DNA of 64,000 bases from Rhodoligotrophos defluvii (GTDB lineage Bacteria; Pseudomonadota; Alphaproteobacteria; Rhizobiales; Im1): NCBI RefSeq assembly GCF_005281615.1, contig NZ_SZZM01000002.1:372001-436000 (forward strand), written 5' to 3'. Of the stretch, positions 1 through 7,463 are shown in pieces. The notes under the pieces are model-generated. The model searched no databases, was not told the origin of the DNA, and saw only the letters and a list, made by a program, of their open reading frames with translations. A program made the position numbers and the translations under genes. The stretch's first letter is position 1; each line of letters opens with the position of its first letter.

Positions 1-1
1 G

Positions 2-475
2 GTCGGTCCCCGAAACGGCGCGAAAGTTGTCGCGAAGGCCTGGAGCGATCCGGAATACGCCGAATGGCTGAAGCGAGATGCCACGGCCGCGATCGCATCG
101 CTCGGCTTCACCGGGCGGCAGGGCGAGCACATGCAGGCCGTCTTCAACACCGAAGATACCCATAACCTCGTCGTCTGCACCCTGTGTTCCTGCTATCCCT
201 GGCCCGTGCTGGGGCTTCCGCCCGTCTGGTACAAGTCCCCCGCCTATCGCAGCCGCGCCGTTATCGATCCGCGCAGCGTCCTAGAAGAATTCGGCGTTCG
301 GCTTCCGCCAGAGACAAGGATCCGAGTGTGGGATTCGACTGCTGAGCTGCGCTATCTTGTCGTGCCGCTGAGACCGAGAGGTTCGGATGGCTTGGACGAA
401 AGCCAGTTGGCCGAATTGGTCACCAGGGATTGCATGATCGGCACCGGTCTGCCGCTGGAGCCAGTTTCGCCATGA
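2..475 (+). CDS. nthA: Nitrile hydratase alpha subunit, 3' part (cut by window start)
   Basis: The reading frame is open from base 2 and gives the last 157 residues; the start lies outside the window. Nitrile hydratase hydrates nitriles to amides in the cytoplasm as an alpha/beta heterodimer. The metal-binding motif CTLCSC is at bases 176-193, followed by [10 protein letters not shown]. In this family Thr in C-T-L-C marks the cobalt type, whereas iron enzymes have Ser. The upstream GPRNGAKVV stretch and the downstream [11 protein letters not shown] and PLRP segments also match the family. The stop overlaps the beta-subunit start (ATGA), so the two subunits are translationally coupled. Confidence 0.96.
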   Translation, partial: VGPRNGAKVVAKAWSDPEYAEWLKRDATAAIASLGFTGRQGEHMQAVFNTEDTHNLVVCTLCSCYPWPVLGLPPVWYKSPAYRSRAVIDPRSVLEEFGVRLPPETRIRVWDSTAELRYLVVPLRPRGSDGLDESQLAELVTRDCMIGTGLPLEPVSP

Positions 476-1131
476 ATGGTCCGCAGGATCTCGGCGGCCA
501 GATGGGGTTTGGCCCCATCTTGCCCGAAGCAAACGAGCCCGTTTTCCATGCCGGGTGGGAAAAGCGCGCGTTTGGCGTCACCCTGGCGGCCAGCGCCACG
601 GGAGCATGGAACATTGACGAAGGCCGCCATGCGCGGGAATCTCTCCATCCGGCGGACTACTATAGCTCGAGCTATTACGAGATCTGGCTCAAGGGGCTGG
701 AATCCTTGCTCGAACGCCATGGCTTCGTCAGTGCGGACGAGTTGAAGGCGGGCCGCATGCTGAGCAAGGGCGCTGTTCCGAAGCGCGTCCTCAAGGCAGC
801 GGACGTGGCAGCTGGCCTTGCCAGAGGCGGACCATGCGACAGGCCGGTTGCGGCCCCCGCCCGCTTCAAACCAGGGGATCGGGTCAGGACGCGGAATTTC
901 CACCCGAAGGAACACACGCGCTTGCCACGCTATGCGCGGGGCAGGTCTGGCACGATCGAAGCGGTGCGAGGCGGCTTCGTCTTTCCAGATAGCAACGCGC
1001 ACGGACGGGGAGAGAACCCGCAATGGCTCTATACCGTCGTCTTTGATGGGCGGGAGATCTGGGGGGAAGGGAGCGATCCGACACTCACGGTCTCCATCGA
1101 CGCGTGGGAGAGCTATCTTGAACCGGCGTGA
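472..1131 (+). CDS. nthB: Nitrile hydratase beta subunit
   Basis: A 219-residue protein, normal length for the family. It begins with [15 protein letters not shown], the typical beta-subunit N-terminus that shapes the active-site channel. The C-terminal SH3-like domain is recognisable from [21 protein letters not shown] and the LYTVVFD/EIWG segments. The ATG at 472 is chosen over the in-frame TTG at 430 because it overlaps the alpha stop and starts exactly at the conserved MNGPQD. It forms the heterodimer with the preceding subunit and lies directly upstream of the accessory gene. Confidence 0.96.
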   Translation: MNGPQDLGGQMGFGPILPEANEPVFHAGWEKRAFGVTLAASATGAWNIDEGRHARESLHPADYYSSSYYEIWLKGLESLLERHGFVSADELKAGRMLSKGAVPKRVLKAADVAAGLARGGPCDRPVAAPARFKPGDRVRTRNFHPKEHTRLPRYARGRSGTIEAVRGGFVFPDSNAHGRGENPQWLYTVVFDGREIWGEGSDPTLTVSIDAWESYLEPA

Positions 1132-1477
1132 TGTGCCGCTGCCTCCGCTGCTCGCCGGCCAAGATGAAGTCTTTCCCGAGCCGTGGCAGGCACAAGCCTT
1201 CGCAATTGTGATCGCGCTCCACCAGAACGGCCTGTTTTCCTGGAGGGAATGGACCGACAGCTTATCCGTTGAACTGAAGACATCCGGCGCAGCGGAAAAC
1301 GGCAGCGGTTACTACCGATGCTGGCTCTCCACTCTCGAGAGACTTCTTGCCAATAAGGGCGTTGCCGCGAGGGATGAGATCGACAGCCTGACTGCGGCTT
1401 GGCAGCGCGCAGCGCATGCGACGCCGCATGGCAAGCCTATTCTGCTCGAGAACGATCCCCAGATCGGAAGACAGTAG
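1118..1477 (+). CDS. Nitrile hydratase accessory protein (activator family)
   Basis: A 119-residue protein whose core, EVFPEPWQAQAFAI, followed by GLFSWREW and a C-terminal YYRCWLSTLERLL, resembles the N-terminal part of nitrile hydratase beta subunits. This is the signature of the nitrile hydratase accessory (P14K-like) family, which loads cobalt into the alpha subunit. The TTG start at 1118 is preferred because GGGAG at 1106-1110 sits 7 nt upstream; a GTG at 1133 is the alternative. It overlaps the end of the beta gene by 14 nt, giving the order alpha, beta, activator expected of cobalt-type operons. Confidence 0.85.
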   Translation: MNRRDVPLPPLLAGQDEVFPEPWQAQAFAIVIALHQNGLFSWREWTDSLSVELKTSGAAENGSGYYRCWLSTLERLLANKGVAARDEIDSLTAAWQRAAHATPHGKPILLENDPQIGRQ

Positions 1478-1521
1478 CTGTCCTACAAGCCCTGATTGCG
1501 CTCGCCCGCGAGCGGCCGTTT

Positions 1522-2256
1522 ATGGGTCTCTTGCCTCGCCCGAATGACAGCCCAGGCTGGACACAAAACGACCGCGATGGCGCGGTTGATCGGCTCAGGA
1601 TCCCTATTCGGCTGGAGACGAACGTGAGTGAGGCAGACACAAGAACCCTCGTGAACGAGGACGCACGCAGCCATGCGCTGAAGCATATGCAGGAAACCGG
1701 GCACCCCACTCTCTGTGGGGTTCGGGAGGATGGGAAAAGCCTCTTCTGCGCCGTTGTCCTGGCGAATGGCCGCTCTGATGCCATGACTGTCGATGCGCTC
1801 GAAAGGTCCCACGTGAAATACACGTACTCAATCGACCTTCGTCTCGACAGCGTCAAGTTCACTCTGCCCGAAGGCACCGTCCTCCCGGATCGTGGAGCAT
1901 ACAAGCCGCTTGGGACGCCTGCAGACAAGCCATATGTCGAGTTCCTGTTTCGGTACGAGTCGATCGAGCTTCAAGATGGTTCGTCCACCGAGATTCCCCC
2001 AAAGCTGCTCGTCGACTTGCATCATAACGGTGCAGTCGAGGAAGTGGCTTCGTTCTTATTCCGGCCGACATTGTGGAATAAGCTGGTTGACAGCAAAGGC
2101 AGCAAGACCGCAGCCGAGAAGGAAATACTCTCGAAGATCGATTTCTCCTATTCGTACAAGCAGGTAGCCTCTGAAGAACCTGCTCCAGATAATGTTCAGA
2201 GCATCGCAGATACGGCGATTTTGACCGCTCCTGCTTCGGATTTCATAACAGCCTAG
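1522..2256 (+). CDS. Hypothetical protein following the nitrile hydratase operon
   Basis: A 244-residue product that I do not recognise. It has no obvious signal peptide or membrane segment. It contains alternating charged and beta-prone stretches such as YTYSIDLRLDSVKFTLPEG, YVEFLFRYESIEL and KLLVDLHHNG, which suggest a soluble beta-rich fold. The start is uncertain: the frame is open back to 1399 inside the preceding gene, and the ATG at 1522 has only a weak upstream GAGCGG. It lies 44 bp downstream of the accessory gene on the same strand and may be co-transcribed, but base composition and context give no function. Confidence 0.6.
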   Translation: MGLLPRPNDSPGWTQNDRDGAVDRLRIPIRLETNVSEADTRTLVNEDARSHALKHMQETGHPTLCGVREDGKSLFCAVVLANGRSDAMTVDALERSHVKYTYSIDLRLDSVKFTLPEGTVLPDRGAYKPLGTPADKPYVEFLFRYESIELQDGSSTEIPPKLLVDLHHNGAVEEVASFLFRPTLWNKLVDSKGSKTAAEKEILSKIDFSYSYKQVASEEPAPDNVQSIADTAILTAPASDFITA

Positions 2257-2328
2257 ACCATAGCCACTCGAGCAAGGAAATGCTCAATGACGTGACCAGC
2301 ATCCCCCAGGCCGGCTGGCACTGCACGC

Positions 2329-2365
2329 GGTGCTGCTCAATCTGGTTGCCCGTTTGAGCAGCACC
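2329..2365. repeat. Perfect 12-bp inverted repeat (stem-loop)
   Basis: GGTGCTGCTCAA at 2329-2340 is exactly complementary to TTGAGCAGCACC at 2354-2365, with a 13-nt loop. It lies between the hypothetical gene ending at 2256 and the DUF3597 gene. No T-run follows, so it may be a factor-independent RNA end, an mRNA-stabilising hairpin or a remnant of an element; the sequence does not decide between them. Confidence 0.6.
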
Positions 2366-2441
2366 TGCATACTCAGGCTGTCCGCGAGGACATCAGGTGC
2401 TCGTCCTGATGGTGCATTCTGTTCATTGAGAGGAGTGGACG

Positions 2442-2861
2442 ATGGGCATTTTTGACAAGATCAAGAGCGCGATCTGGGGCAGCGCGGGCACAGCCTCCGC
2501 CGCGCCTGGCGCGACGATGACGGCCGAAGCCAAACCCGTTCCAGCCGCGGCAGCGACCGCACCCGACACATCCAAGCCGGCAGTCGCCCCCTCACCGGCG
2601 GCCGGCCCGGTCGACGTTGCCGCCGTTCTCGATGCGGCAGTGAAACGGAAAGGCCAGACGCTCCACTGGCGCACATCGATCGTGGACCTCATGAAGGCGC
2701 TCGACCTCGACAGCAGCTTGAGCCACCGAAAGGAGCTGGCACAAGAACTCGGCTACACCGGCGATATGAACGATTCGGCTGCCATGAACATTTGGCTGCA
2801 CAAGCAAGTGATCCAGAAGCTGAAGGAGAATGGCGGGAAAGTGCCCGCCGACCTGCTTTAG
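2442..2861 (+). CDS. DUF3597 domain-containing protein
   Basis: A 139-residue protein with three parts. First comes an amphipathic N-terminus, MGIFDKIKSAIWG. Next is an Ala/Pro-rich low-complexity linker (about residues 15-55). Last is a compact C-terminal domain (about 58-139) with the LHWRTSIVDLMKAL, ELGYTGDMNDSAAMN and GGKVPADL motifs of DUF3597. The domain has a known small helical fold, but its function is not established. An upstream GAGAGGAGTGG ribosome binding site supports the start. Its TAG stop is supplied by the first bases of a dispersed repeat (see that entry). Confidence 0.92.
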   Translation: MGIFDKIKSAIWGSAGTASAAPGATMTAEAKPVPAAAATAPDTSKPAVAPSPAAGPVDVAAVLDAAVKRKGQTLHWRTSIVDLMKALDLDSSLSHRKELAQELGYTGDMNDSAAMNIWLHKQVIQKLKENGGKVPADLL

Positions 2862-2962
2862 AGCATTTTCGAGCGAAGTGGATATCGGTTCGCGTGAAGA
2901 AGTGCGACCAAGCAAGAACTTGGAGCGGATCCGCGATTCGGAGAAAAGCGGAACCGCCCTAG
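2859..2962. repeat. Dispersed Hyphomicrobiales-type repeat, long copy
   Basis: The stretch starts with TAGAGCATTTTCGAGCGAA and continues through CGGTTCGCGTGAAGAAG and GGAGCGGATCCGCGATTC to about 2962. It resembles the dispersed intergenic repeats I know from rhizobial-type genomes. A second, shorter copy occurs at 52858-52905. Both copies begin on the TAG stop codon of the upstream gene. Family naming is from memory, and the 3' limit is approximate. Confidence 0.65.
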
Positions 2963-3098
2963 CAACACGGGCGGAGTCACCTATCGCGCGTCGGGTGAGG
3001 TTGAACGCCTGCGCCGGGTTGACGTCCGCTCCACCTTGGCTACTGGCCGGTATGCCCTCCCCATTTTCTCGCGCCGGTCTGCTTGGCACTGAGGCCGG

Positions 3099-3929
3099 CT
3101 ATCTCTTTAGGTCCAGCATATAGGACGTCGCCTCCTGGGCTGACATAGCGCTTTGGGCGTAAGTGAACGTGCCATGATCCTTCACTTCGCGCGCGGCGCG
3201 CACCAGGGCGCCTAGCGCTGCCCGGGCGAATGAGCCGCCGACGCTGATCCGTTTAACCCCGGCTTCCTCCAAGTCGCCAACTGTGTATAGCTGCCCGACG
3301 AGGCCCATGACGACGTTCACCGGGCGATTCACGGCAGAGCAGACGGTCCGGATCGCATCCAGACCTGGCAGGCCCGGCGCATAGAGAACATCGGCCCCTG
3401 CATCCTCGAATGCTTTGAGACGGCGAATAGTATCGTCCAGGTCGGGCCGGCCATGCAGGAAGTTCTCCGCGCGTGCAGTCAGAACGAAGGAGTGACGGCG
3501 TGCTTCCTCGGCGGCGGCTGCCACGCGCTCGACAGCGAGAGTGAAATCGAAAATGGGGTCTTTCGGATCTCCTGTCGCATCCTCGATAGAGCCTCCGACG
3601 AGGCCCACTTCAGAGGCTAGCGCGATCGTCTCAGCACAGACGGCCGGGTCAGCCCCGAAGCCATCCTCCAGGTCCGCCGACACAGGTAAGTCGGTGGCCT
3701 CGACGATGCTCCGCGCATTCTGCAAGACTTCATCGCGCGAAAGAGCGGCCGCCGAGTCACGACGTCCCACCGAGAAGGCATAGCCGGCGCTGGTCGTGGC
3801 CAAGGCCTCGAAGCCAAGCGCGGTCAATATGCGGGCAGAACCTGCATCCCACGGATTCGGGATCACGAATGCTCCCGGCTGCGAATGGAGTTCGCGAAAC
3901 ACATCATACTTGTCCCGCCGGCTTCTCAT
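3099..3929 (-). CDS. Isocitrate lyase/PEP mutase family protein
   Basis: A 276-residue alpha/beta-barrel protein. Family marks include PGAFVIPNPWDAGSARIL near the N-terminus, ATTSAGYAFSVG, the Mg-binding ADLEDGFG loop (about residues 80-90) and GGSIEDATG. Later come ARAENFLHG and a GADVLYAPG segment. The KKCGH loop of true isocitrate lyases is missing. The protein therefore belongs to the PEP mutase/oxaloacetate-decarboxylase-like group that cleaves or rearranges C-C or C-P bonds next to a carboxylate. The exact substrate cannot be read from the sequence. It is an isolated gene, convergent with the DUF3597 gene. Confidence 0.85.
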   Translation of the reverse strand: MRSRRDKYDVFRELHSQPGAFVIPNPWDAGSARILTALGFEALATTSAGYAFSVGRRDSAAALSRDEVLQNARSIVEATDLPVSADLEDGFGADPAVCAETIALASEVGLVGGSIEDATGDPKDPIFDFTLAVERVAAAAEEARRHSFVLTARAENFLHGRPDLDDTIRRLKAFEDAGADVLYAPGLPGLDAIRTVCSAVNRPVNVVMGLVGQLYTVGDLEEAGVKRISVGGSFARAALGALVRAAREVKDHGTFTYAQSAMSAQEATSYMLDLKR

Positions 3930-4018
3930 ATCCCCTCCTGGTCGTGAGCGAGAGTCGCCCGTATGAGAGTGCCATGAGAACGTAACACGAACAAGGCCTC
4001 TGTAGGGCCGGCACAGGC

Positions 4019-5536
4019 TTATTCGGTCGCCTGGTAAAGCTCGGTCGCGGCCTCCTTCAGCGCCTTGCGGCTGTCTGGCCGGAGATACATCATGTGCCCG
4101 CCCTCCAGCACGGTTGTGCGGATGGTGTTCACGCCGGCGAGCGACGGGACTTGCTGGACGAGATAACGAGATGTCATGTAGGGCGTGACGAGATCGGTAT
4201 AGCCGTTGATGATCAGCACCTTGAGGGAGGGGTTCAGCGCCCGTGCCCGCTGAAGGTCGTCCATGACGCCGGCATAGCCCTGGCGCGACGGGCTTGTCCC
4301 GTAGTCCCAGCTGCGACTGACCTCCCGGTTCAGAAGCCTGTAGCTGATCTTGGTATGGAAGTTCAGCTCGTCACGCACATAGTCGACGAAGGCAGAGGTG
4401 AGCACGGGCACGCTGCGGTCGAGCACCGGATCCGGACTGGAAAGCCGGGCGCTGTGGGGCGCGATGTCCGGGGCCTCGATCGTGCCGTCATAAGGGCTCA
4501 GCGTCTTGCCCTTTGCCCGCGCGAATTCCTTGGCGAACAAGCTGGTGGGGATACGGGCAAAGTTTCGTTGAACGAGATCGAGCGGCAGCCCCGTGATCGC
4601 CGCCACGCGCTCGCTCGCAAGGTCGCCGCCTCGCTCCAGTCCGCTGGTCACGGCCACCAGATACTCACCCAGCGCGTAGCGTTCGATCTCGGACAGCTGC
4701 GCCTGCAATGCAGGGCCGGTGACACCCTCGCTGTTCAAGCGCACTGCCGCCAGAGATGGCAGTTCCAGCGCCCAGTGGAGGGGATCGAACTCATCGGGAT
4801 GCACGAGCATGAATTCGAGCGCCGGCGAGATGAGCACGACGCCGCTCGGACTGATCCCCACGTCCTCCTGGAGGGTTTTTGCAAGCAGCGCGGCCCGAAA
4901 CCCGCCATAGCTTTCACCGGCGAGGAACACGGGCGATGCGAGGCGCCCCGCCTGCGCGAGATAGAGCCGGATGAACGCTCCCATCATCGCGGCATCCTGG
5001 TTGACACCCCAAAAGCTGCTCGTCTTCTCGCCGGGCGCTTCGCGGCTGTACCCGGTCCCCACGGGATCGACAAAGACAAGGTCGGTCATGTCGAGCCAGG
5101 TGTCCGGATTATCCATGAGTTCCTGGGGCGGGCTGAGAAATTCCCCTTCGGCCGCTGTCCTGATCACGCGTGGTCCAAGGGCGCCGAGATGGAGATAGGC
5201 AGAAGCAGCCCCGGGGCCACCGTTGAACACGAAGGTGATGGGGCGCTGCGATGCCCCGGTCGCGGCATTTTCCTGGCGGAGCGCATAGGCTACATAGAAA
5301 ACTTCGGCGCTGACTTCGCCATTGCCGGAAAGGAGCGACAAGGTGCCGGCTGTCGCCTGATAGGCGAGCGTGCGGGGACCGATGGCGATGGTGTGATCGG
5401 TCGTTTGCGGCGGCGGAAGCAGAGACAGAACGCCGCCCGAGGGGGCGGCTCGTTGTTCCGTTTCTGCCGGATGGGCGGGAAGGCCGCCGACAAGCAGCAG
5501 CACAATAGCAACGACCACCCTCAGTTCGAGCCGCAT
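4019..5536 (-). CDS. Secreted S10-family serine carboxypeptidase-like protein
   Basis: A 505-residue exported protein. The N-terminus has a signal peptide (charged start, hydrophobic residues about 7-18, AHPAE cleavage region). Family S10 motifs are VFNGGPGAASAYLH (about 104-116), FVDPVGTGYS (about 155-164), the nucleophile motif GESYGG at 207-212 with Ser209, the Asp segment IINGYTDLVTPY and the His segment LEGGHMMYL near the C-terminus. All three catalytic residues are present. It probably acts in the periplasm as a carboxypeptidase or related acyl hydrolase. The long open frame on the opposite strand is a shadow of this gene. Confidence 0.92.
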   Translation of the reverse strand: MRLELRVVVAIVLLLVGGLPAHPAETEQRAAPSGGVLSLLPPPQTTDHTIAIGPRTLAYQATAGTLSLLSGNGEVSAEVFYVAYALRQENAATGASQRPITFVFNGGPGAASAYLHLGALGPRVIRTAAEGEFLSPPQELMDNPDTWLDMTDLVFVDPVGTGYSREAPGEKTSSFWGVNQDAAMMGAFIRLYLAQAGRLASPVFLAGESYGGFRAALLAKTLQEDVGISPSGVVLISPALEFMLVHPDEFDPLHWALELPSLAAVRLNSEGVTGPALQAQLSEIERYALGEYLVAVTSGLERGGDLASERVAAITGLPLDLVQRNFARIPTSLFAKEFARAKGKTLSPYDGTIEAPDIAPHSARLSSPDPVLDRSVPVLTSAFVDYVRDELNFHTKISYRLLNREVSRSWDYGTSPSRQGYAGVMDDLQRARALNPSLKVLIINGYTDLVTPYMTSRYLVQQVPSLAGVNTIRTTVLEGGHMMYLRPDSRKALKEAATELYQATE

Positions 5537-5993
5537 GATGCCTCCGAGACGGTATAGACCTGCCTCATAGCTATCACGCGGCCAGCCTTGCCGAAGTAAA
5601 AGGACCGTGTGTGGCCGCTGCCGATACCCAGCGCGGGAGAAGATGCTACCCGGTCTCGCATCGGCTTACGTCGTATGATTATTTGAGAATAAAAAATCAT
5701 GAGAGTCCTTTAAATCTTGTTGCTTTGTGTCAGCCGGGAATTAACCCTGTTAGACCGAGATGATCACCAGCAGACTCTATGCCGTCCCGGTCTTCGCGGG
5801 AGCAAAAAATGGCCGTATTGCGCCATTTTCCGGGCGCGGCAAAATCTCGAGACTTTGAGATCGACATAGTTGAAAACTTTAATCACCCAATTGTGTAACC
5901 ATACCACACCAAATGGGCTTAAATGAGCCGGCCAACTATTGTGATATTGATAAAAAGATATCGCATCCCTTCCCAGGAAGTTACTTGCTGGCC
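5537..5993. other. AT-rich intergenic region, no gene seen
   Basis: About 450 bp between the divergent S10 peptidase gene and the small gene at 5994. It is clearly richer in A and T than its surroundings from about 5660 onward, including runs such as TTTGAGAATAAAAAATC. It must contain the promoters of both flanking genes, but I could not pick a convincing pair of hexamers or a hairpin. No conserved reading frame was found. Confidence 0.5.
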
Positions 5994-6266
5994 ATGAATG
6001 AACATGATCGAGCTCCTCTGACCATGCTCTACGGGACGACTCTCACAAACAAGGGGATCAGGGCCTTCGCAGACAGCATTCTCTCCGGCAAAATGACCGT
6101 CACGCAGTTGATCGATATCATCGAGCATAGCCCGCGTCTTGCTCAGGCGTTGTGCGACGGTTTATCGGTCTCCGGCTATGGCAAGGTCGGACCACACGAG
6201 CTAATCCGACTGGCGGAACACGGTCATCTCAATATCGGTGCCATTTCCCGCGCATTTACCTACTGA
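5994..6266 (+). CDS. Small hypothetical protein
   Basis: A 90-residue product starting MNEHDRAPLTMLYG. It is predicted to be helical and soluble (ADSILSGKMTVTQLIDIIEH and RLAQALCDGLSVSG), and I do not recognise it. The frame extends back to an ATG at 5913, but the ATG at 5994 is preferred because the upstream part is AT-rich and unstructured; neither start has a good ribosome binding site. The gene and its upstream region have lower GC than their neighbours. A hairpin follows the stop. Confidence 0.5.
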   Translation: MNEHDRAPLTMLYGTTLTNKGIRAFADSILSGKMTVTQLIDIIEHSPRLAQALCDGLSVSGYGKVGPHELIRLAEHGHLNIGAISRAFTY

Positions 6267-6270
6267 AGTC

Positions 6271-6289
6271 CGCCCCTCACGCAGGGGCG
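6271..6289 (+). terminator. Short hairpin after the small hypothetical gene
   Basis: CGCCCCT at 6271-6277 pairs exactly with AGGGGCG at 6283-6289 across a 5-nt loop, 5 nt after the stop codon. There is no T-run, so intrinsic termination is plausible but unproven. Confidence 0.4.
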
Positions 6290-6327
6290 TGGATCGAACA
6301 CATCACGTTCTGCGCGAACGTTCGGGC

Positions 6328-6381
6328 TTGACTCACATATATCCCGCCGGTTATGAATTCAACCGATAACCAGCGGGTTAT
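6328..6381 (+). promoter_or_regulatory. Promoter and operator region of the ArsR operon
   Basis: TTGACT at 6328-6333 and TTATGA at 6351-6356 are spaced by 17 bp, a good sigma-70-like pair. The -10 region is framed by GGTTAT at 6349-6354 and its complement ATAACC at 6366-6371, with a further GGTTAT at 6376-6381 just before the ArsR start. An inverted repeat over the -10 element fits autorepression by the ArsR-family protein. Confidence 0.6.
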
Positions 6382-6387
6382 GTTTTT

Positions 6388-6711
6388 ATGCCGAACGCGC
6401 ACGATGTGCTGTTCAGAACGCTTGCCGATCCCACGCGGCGGGCCATTTTCGAGCGGCTCTGTCGTGAAGGAGAGCAGACGGTCGGGGCGTTGACGGCTCG
6501 GGCCGGGATTTCGCAGCCGGCCGTCTCCAAGCATCTTGGGGTGCTGAAACAAGCCGGTCTGGTGCGTGATCGCCACGCAGGCCGCCAGACGCACTACAGC
6601 GCGCAGCTTAGCGCCCTGGCCCCGCTAATCGACTGGACACGGCAAATGACCGGGTTCTGGCAGAGCCGGTTCGACGACCTCGAGGACCTGCTGAAAAGGA
6701 TGGATCAATGA
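6388..6711 (+). CDS. ArsR-family transcriptional regulator
   Basis: A 107-residue winged-helix protein: LFRTLADPTRRAIFERL, then the recognition helix segment ARAGISQPAVSKHLGVLKQAG (about 40-60) and the wing DRHAGRQTHYS. No metal-binding cysteine box is present, so it belongs to the non-metal ArsR group normally paired with SRPBCC proteins. Its stop overlaps the start of that SRPBCC gene (ATGA). The inverted GGTTAT repeats in its promoter suggest it represses its own operon. Confidence 0.93.
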   Translation: MPNAHDVLFRTLADPTRRAIFERLCREGEQTVGALTARAGISQPAVSKHLGVLKQAGLVRDRHAGRQTHYSAQLSALAPLIDWTRQMTGFWQSRFDDLEDLLKRMDQ

Positions 6712-7139
6712 CCGAACCATCGGCCGAAACGCGCTCCGTTGTCGTCCAACGTGAAATGCCGCATCCGCCGGAAAAGATCTGGCGCGCGCTGACGGAGCCG
6801 CATCTGATCGAAGCGTGGCTCATGAAGAACGACTTCAAGCCCGCGGTAGGCCACCGTTTCAATCTTCACGGAGACTGGGGCGGCGTGTTGGACTGCGAGG
6901 TCCTCGCCATCGAGCCGCGCAGAATGCTGTCCTACACCTGGAACTTTATGCATGAGGACGCCGCCTACAATCTGAGGAGCGTGGTGACCTTCACGCTCAC
7001 CCCAACCCGCATGGGAACCCACCTTCGCATGGAGCAGTCCGGTTTCCGGCCGGATCAGAAGCAGGCCTATGGCGGCGCGAAGGCGGGGTGGCCGCAGTTC
7101 CTTGCCAAACTGGAAGACGTCTTGGCGCGGACGGACTGA
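6708..7139 (+). CDS. SRPBCC (AHSA1-like) domain protein
   Basis: A 143-residue START/AHSA1-fold protein. Recognisable parts are the N-terminal VVVQREMPHPPEKIWRALTEP, LIEAWLMKNDFKP, the strands GVLDCEVLAIEPRRMLSYTW and the C-terminal GAKAGWPQFLAKLE helix that lines a hydrophobic pocket. The family binds small hydrophobic ligands; the ligand here is unknown. It is translationally coupled to the ArsR gene and followed after 47 bp by a small membrane protein gene. Confidence 0.9.
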   Translation: MTEPSAETRSVVVQREMPHPPEKIWRALTEPHLIEAWLMKNDFKPAVGHRFNLHGDWGGVLDCEVLAIEPRRMLSYTWNFMHEDAAYNLRSVVTFTLTPTRMGTHLRMEQSGFRPDQKQAYGGAKAGWPQFLAKLEDVLARTD

Positions 7140-7186
7140 AAATCCGCTGCCTTTACGTTTGGCGCGTTGTGAGAGAGGAGGTCCCA

Positions 7187-7414
7187 TTGGATTGGAACAA
7201 ATGGGTTCGGCAGGTTCACCGCTGGCTGTCGATCGTCTTCACGGTAACCGTTATCGCCAATTTCGTCGCCATGGGAGTGGGGGAGCCTCCCGCCTGGATG
7301 GTCTACGCGCCCCTGCCCCCGCTCTTCGTGCTGATGTTCACCGGCCTCTACATGTTCGTCTTGCCATATGCCAGCAAGTGGCGCAGCCGGAGACGCGCCG
7401 TCGGACGGCCGTGA
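7187..7414 (+). CDS. Small two-helix membrane protein
   Basis: A 75-residue protein with two predicted membrane helices (about WLSIVFTVTVIANFVAMG and YAPLPPLFVLMFTGLYMFVL) and a basic C-terminus, KWRSRRRAVGR. The TTG at 7187 is chosen because AGGAGG at 7176-7181 lies 5 nt upstream. It follows the ArsR and SRPBCC genes on the same strand and probably belongs to their operon. I know similar small proteins next to ArsR-SRPBCC pairs, but their role is not established. Confidence 0.65.
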   Translation: MDWNKWVRQVHRWLSIVFTVTVIANFVAMGVGEPPAWMVYAPLPPLFVLMFTGLYMFVLPYASKWRSRRRAVGRP

Positions 7415-7463
7415 CGGGAGCGGCCTTCGAGCTCCCCATCCCTTCACGCCTTGCGCCTCAACG

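Noticed and set aside
4094-5557. 487-codon open frame opposite the S10 peptidase gene
   Set aside because: Composition-driven antisense shadow; the minus-strand frame has a signal peptide and all S10 catalytic motifs.
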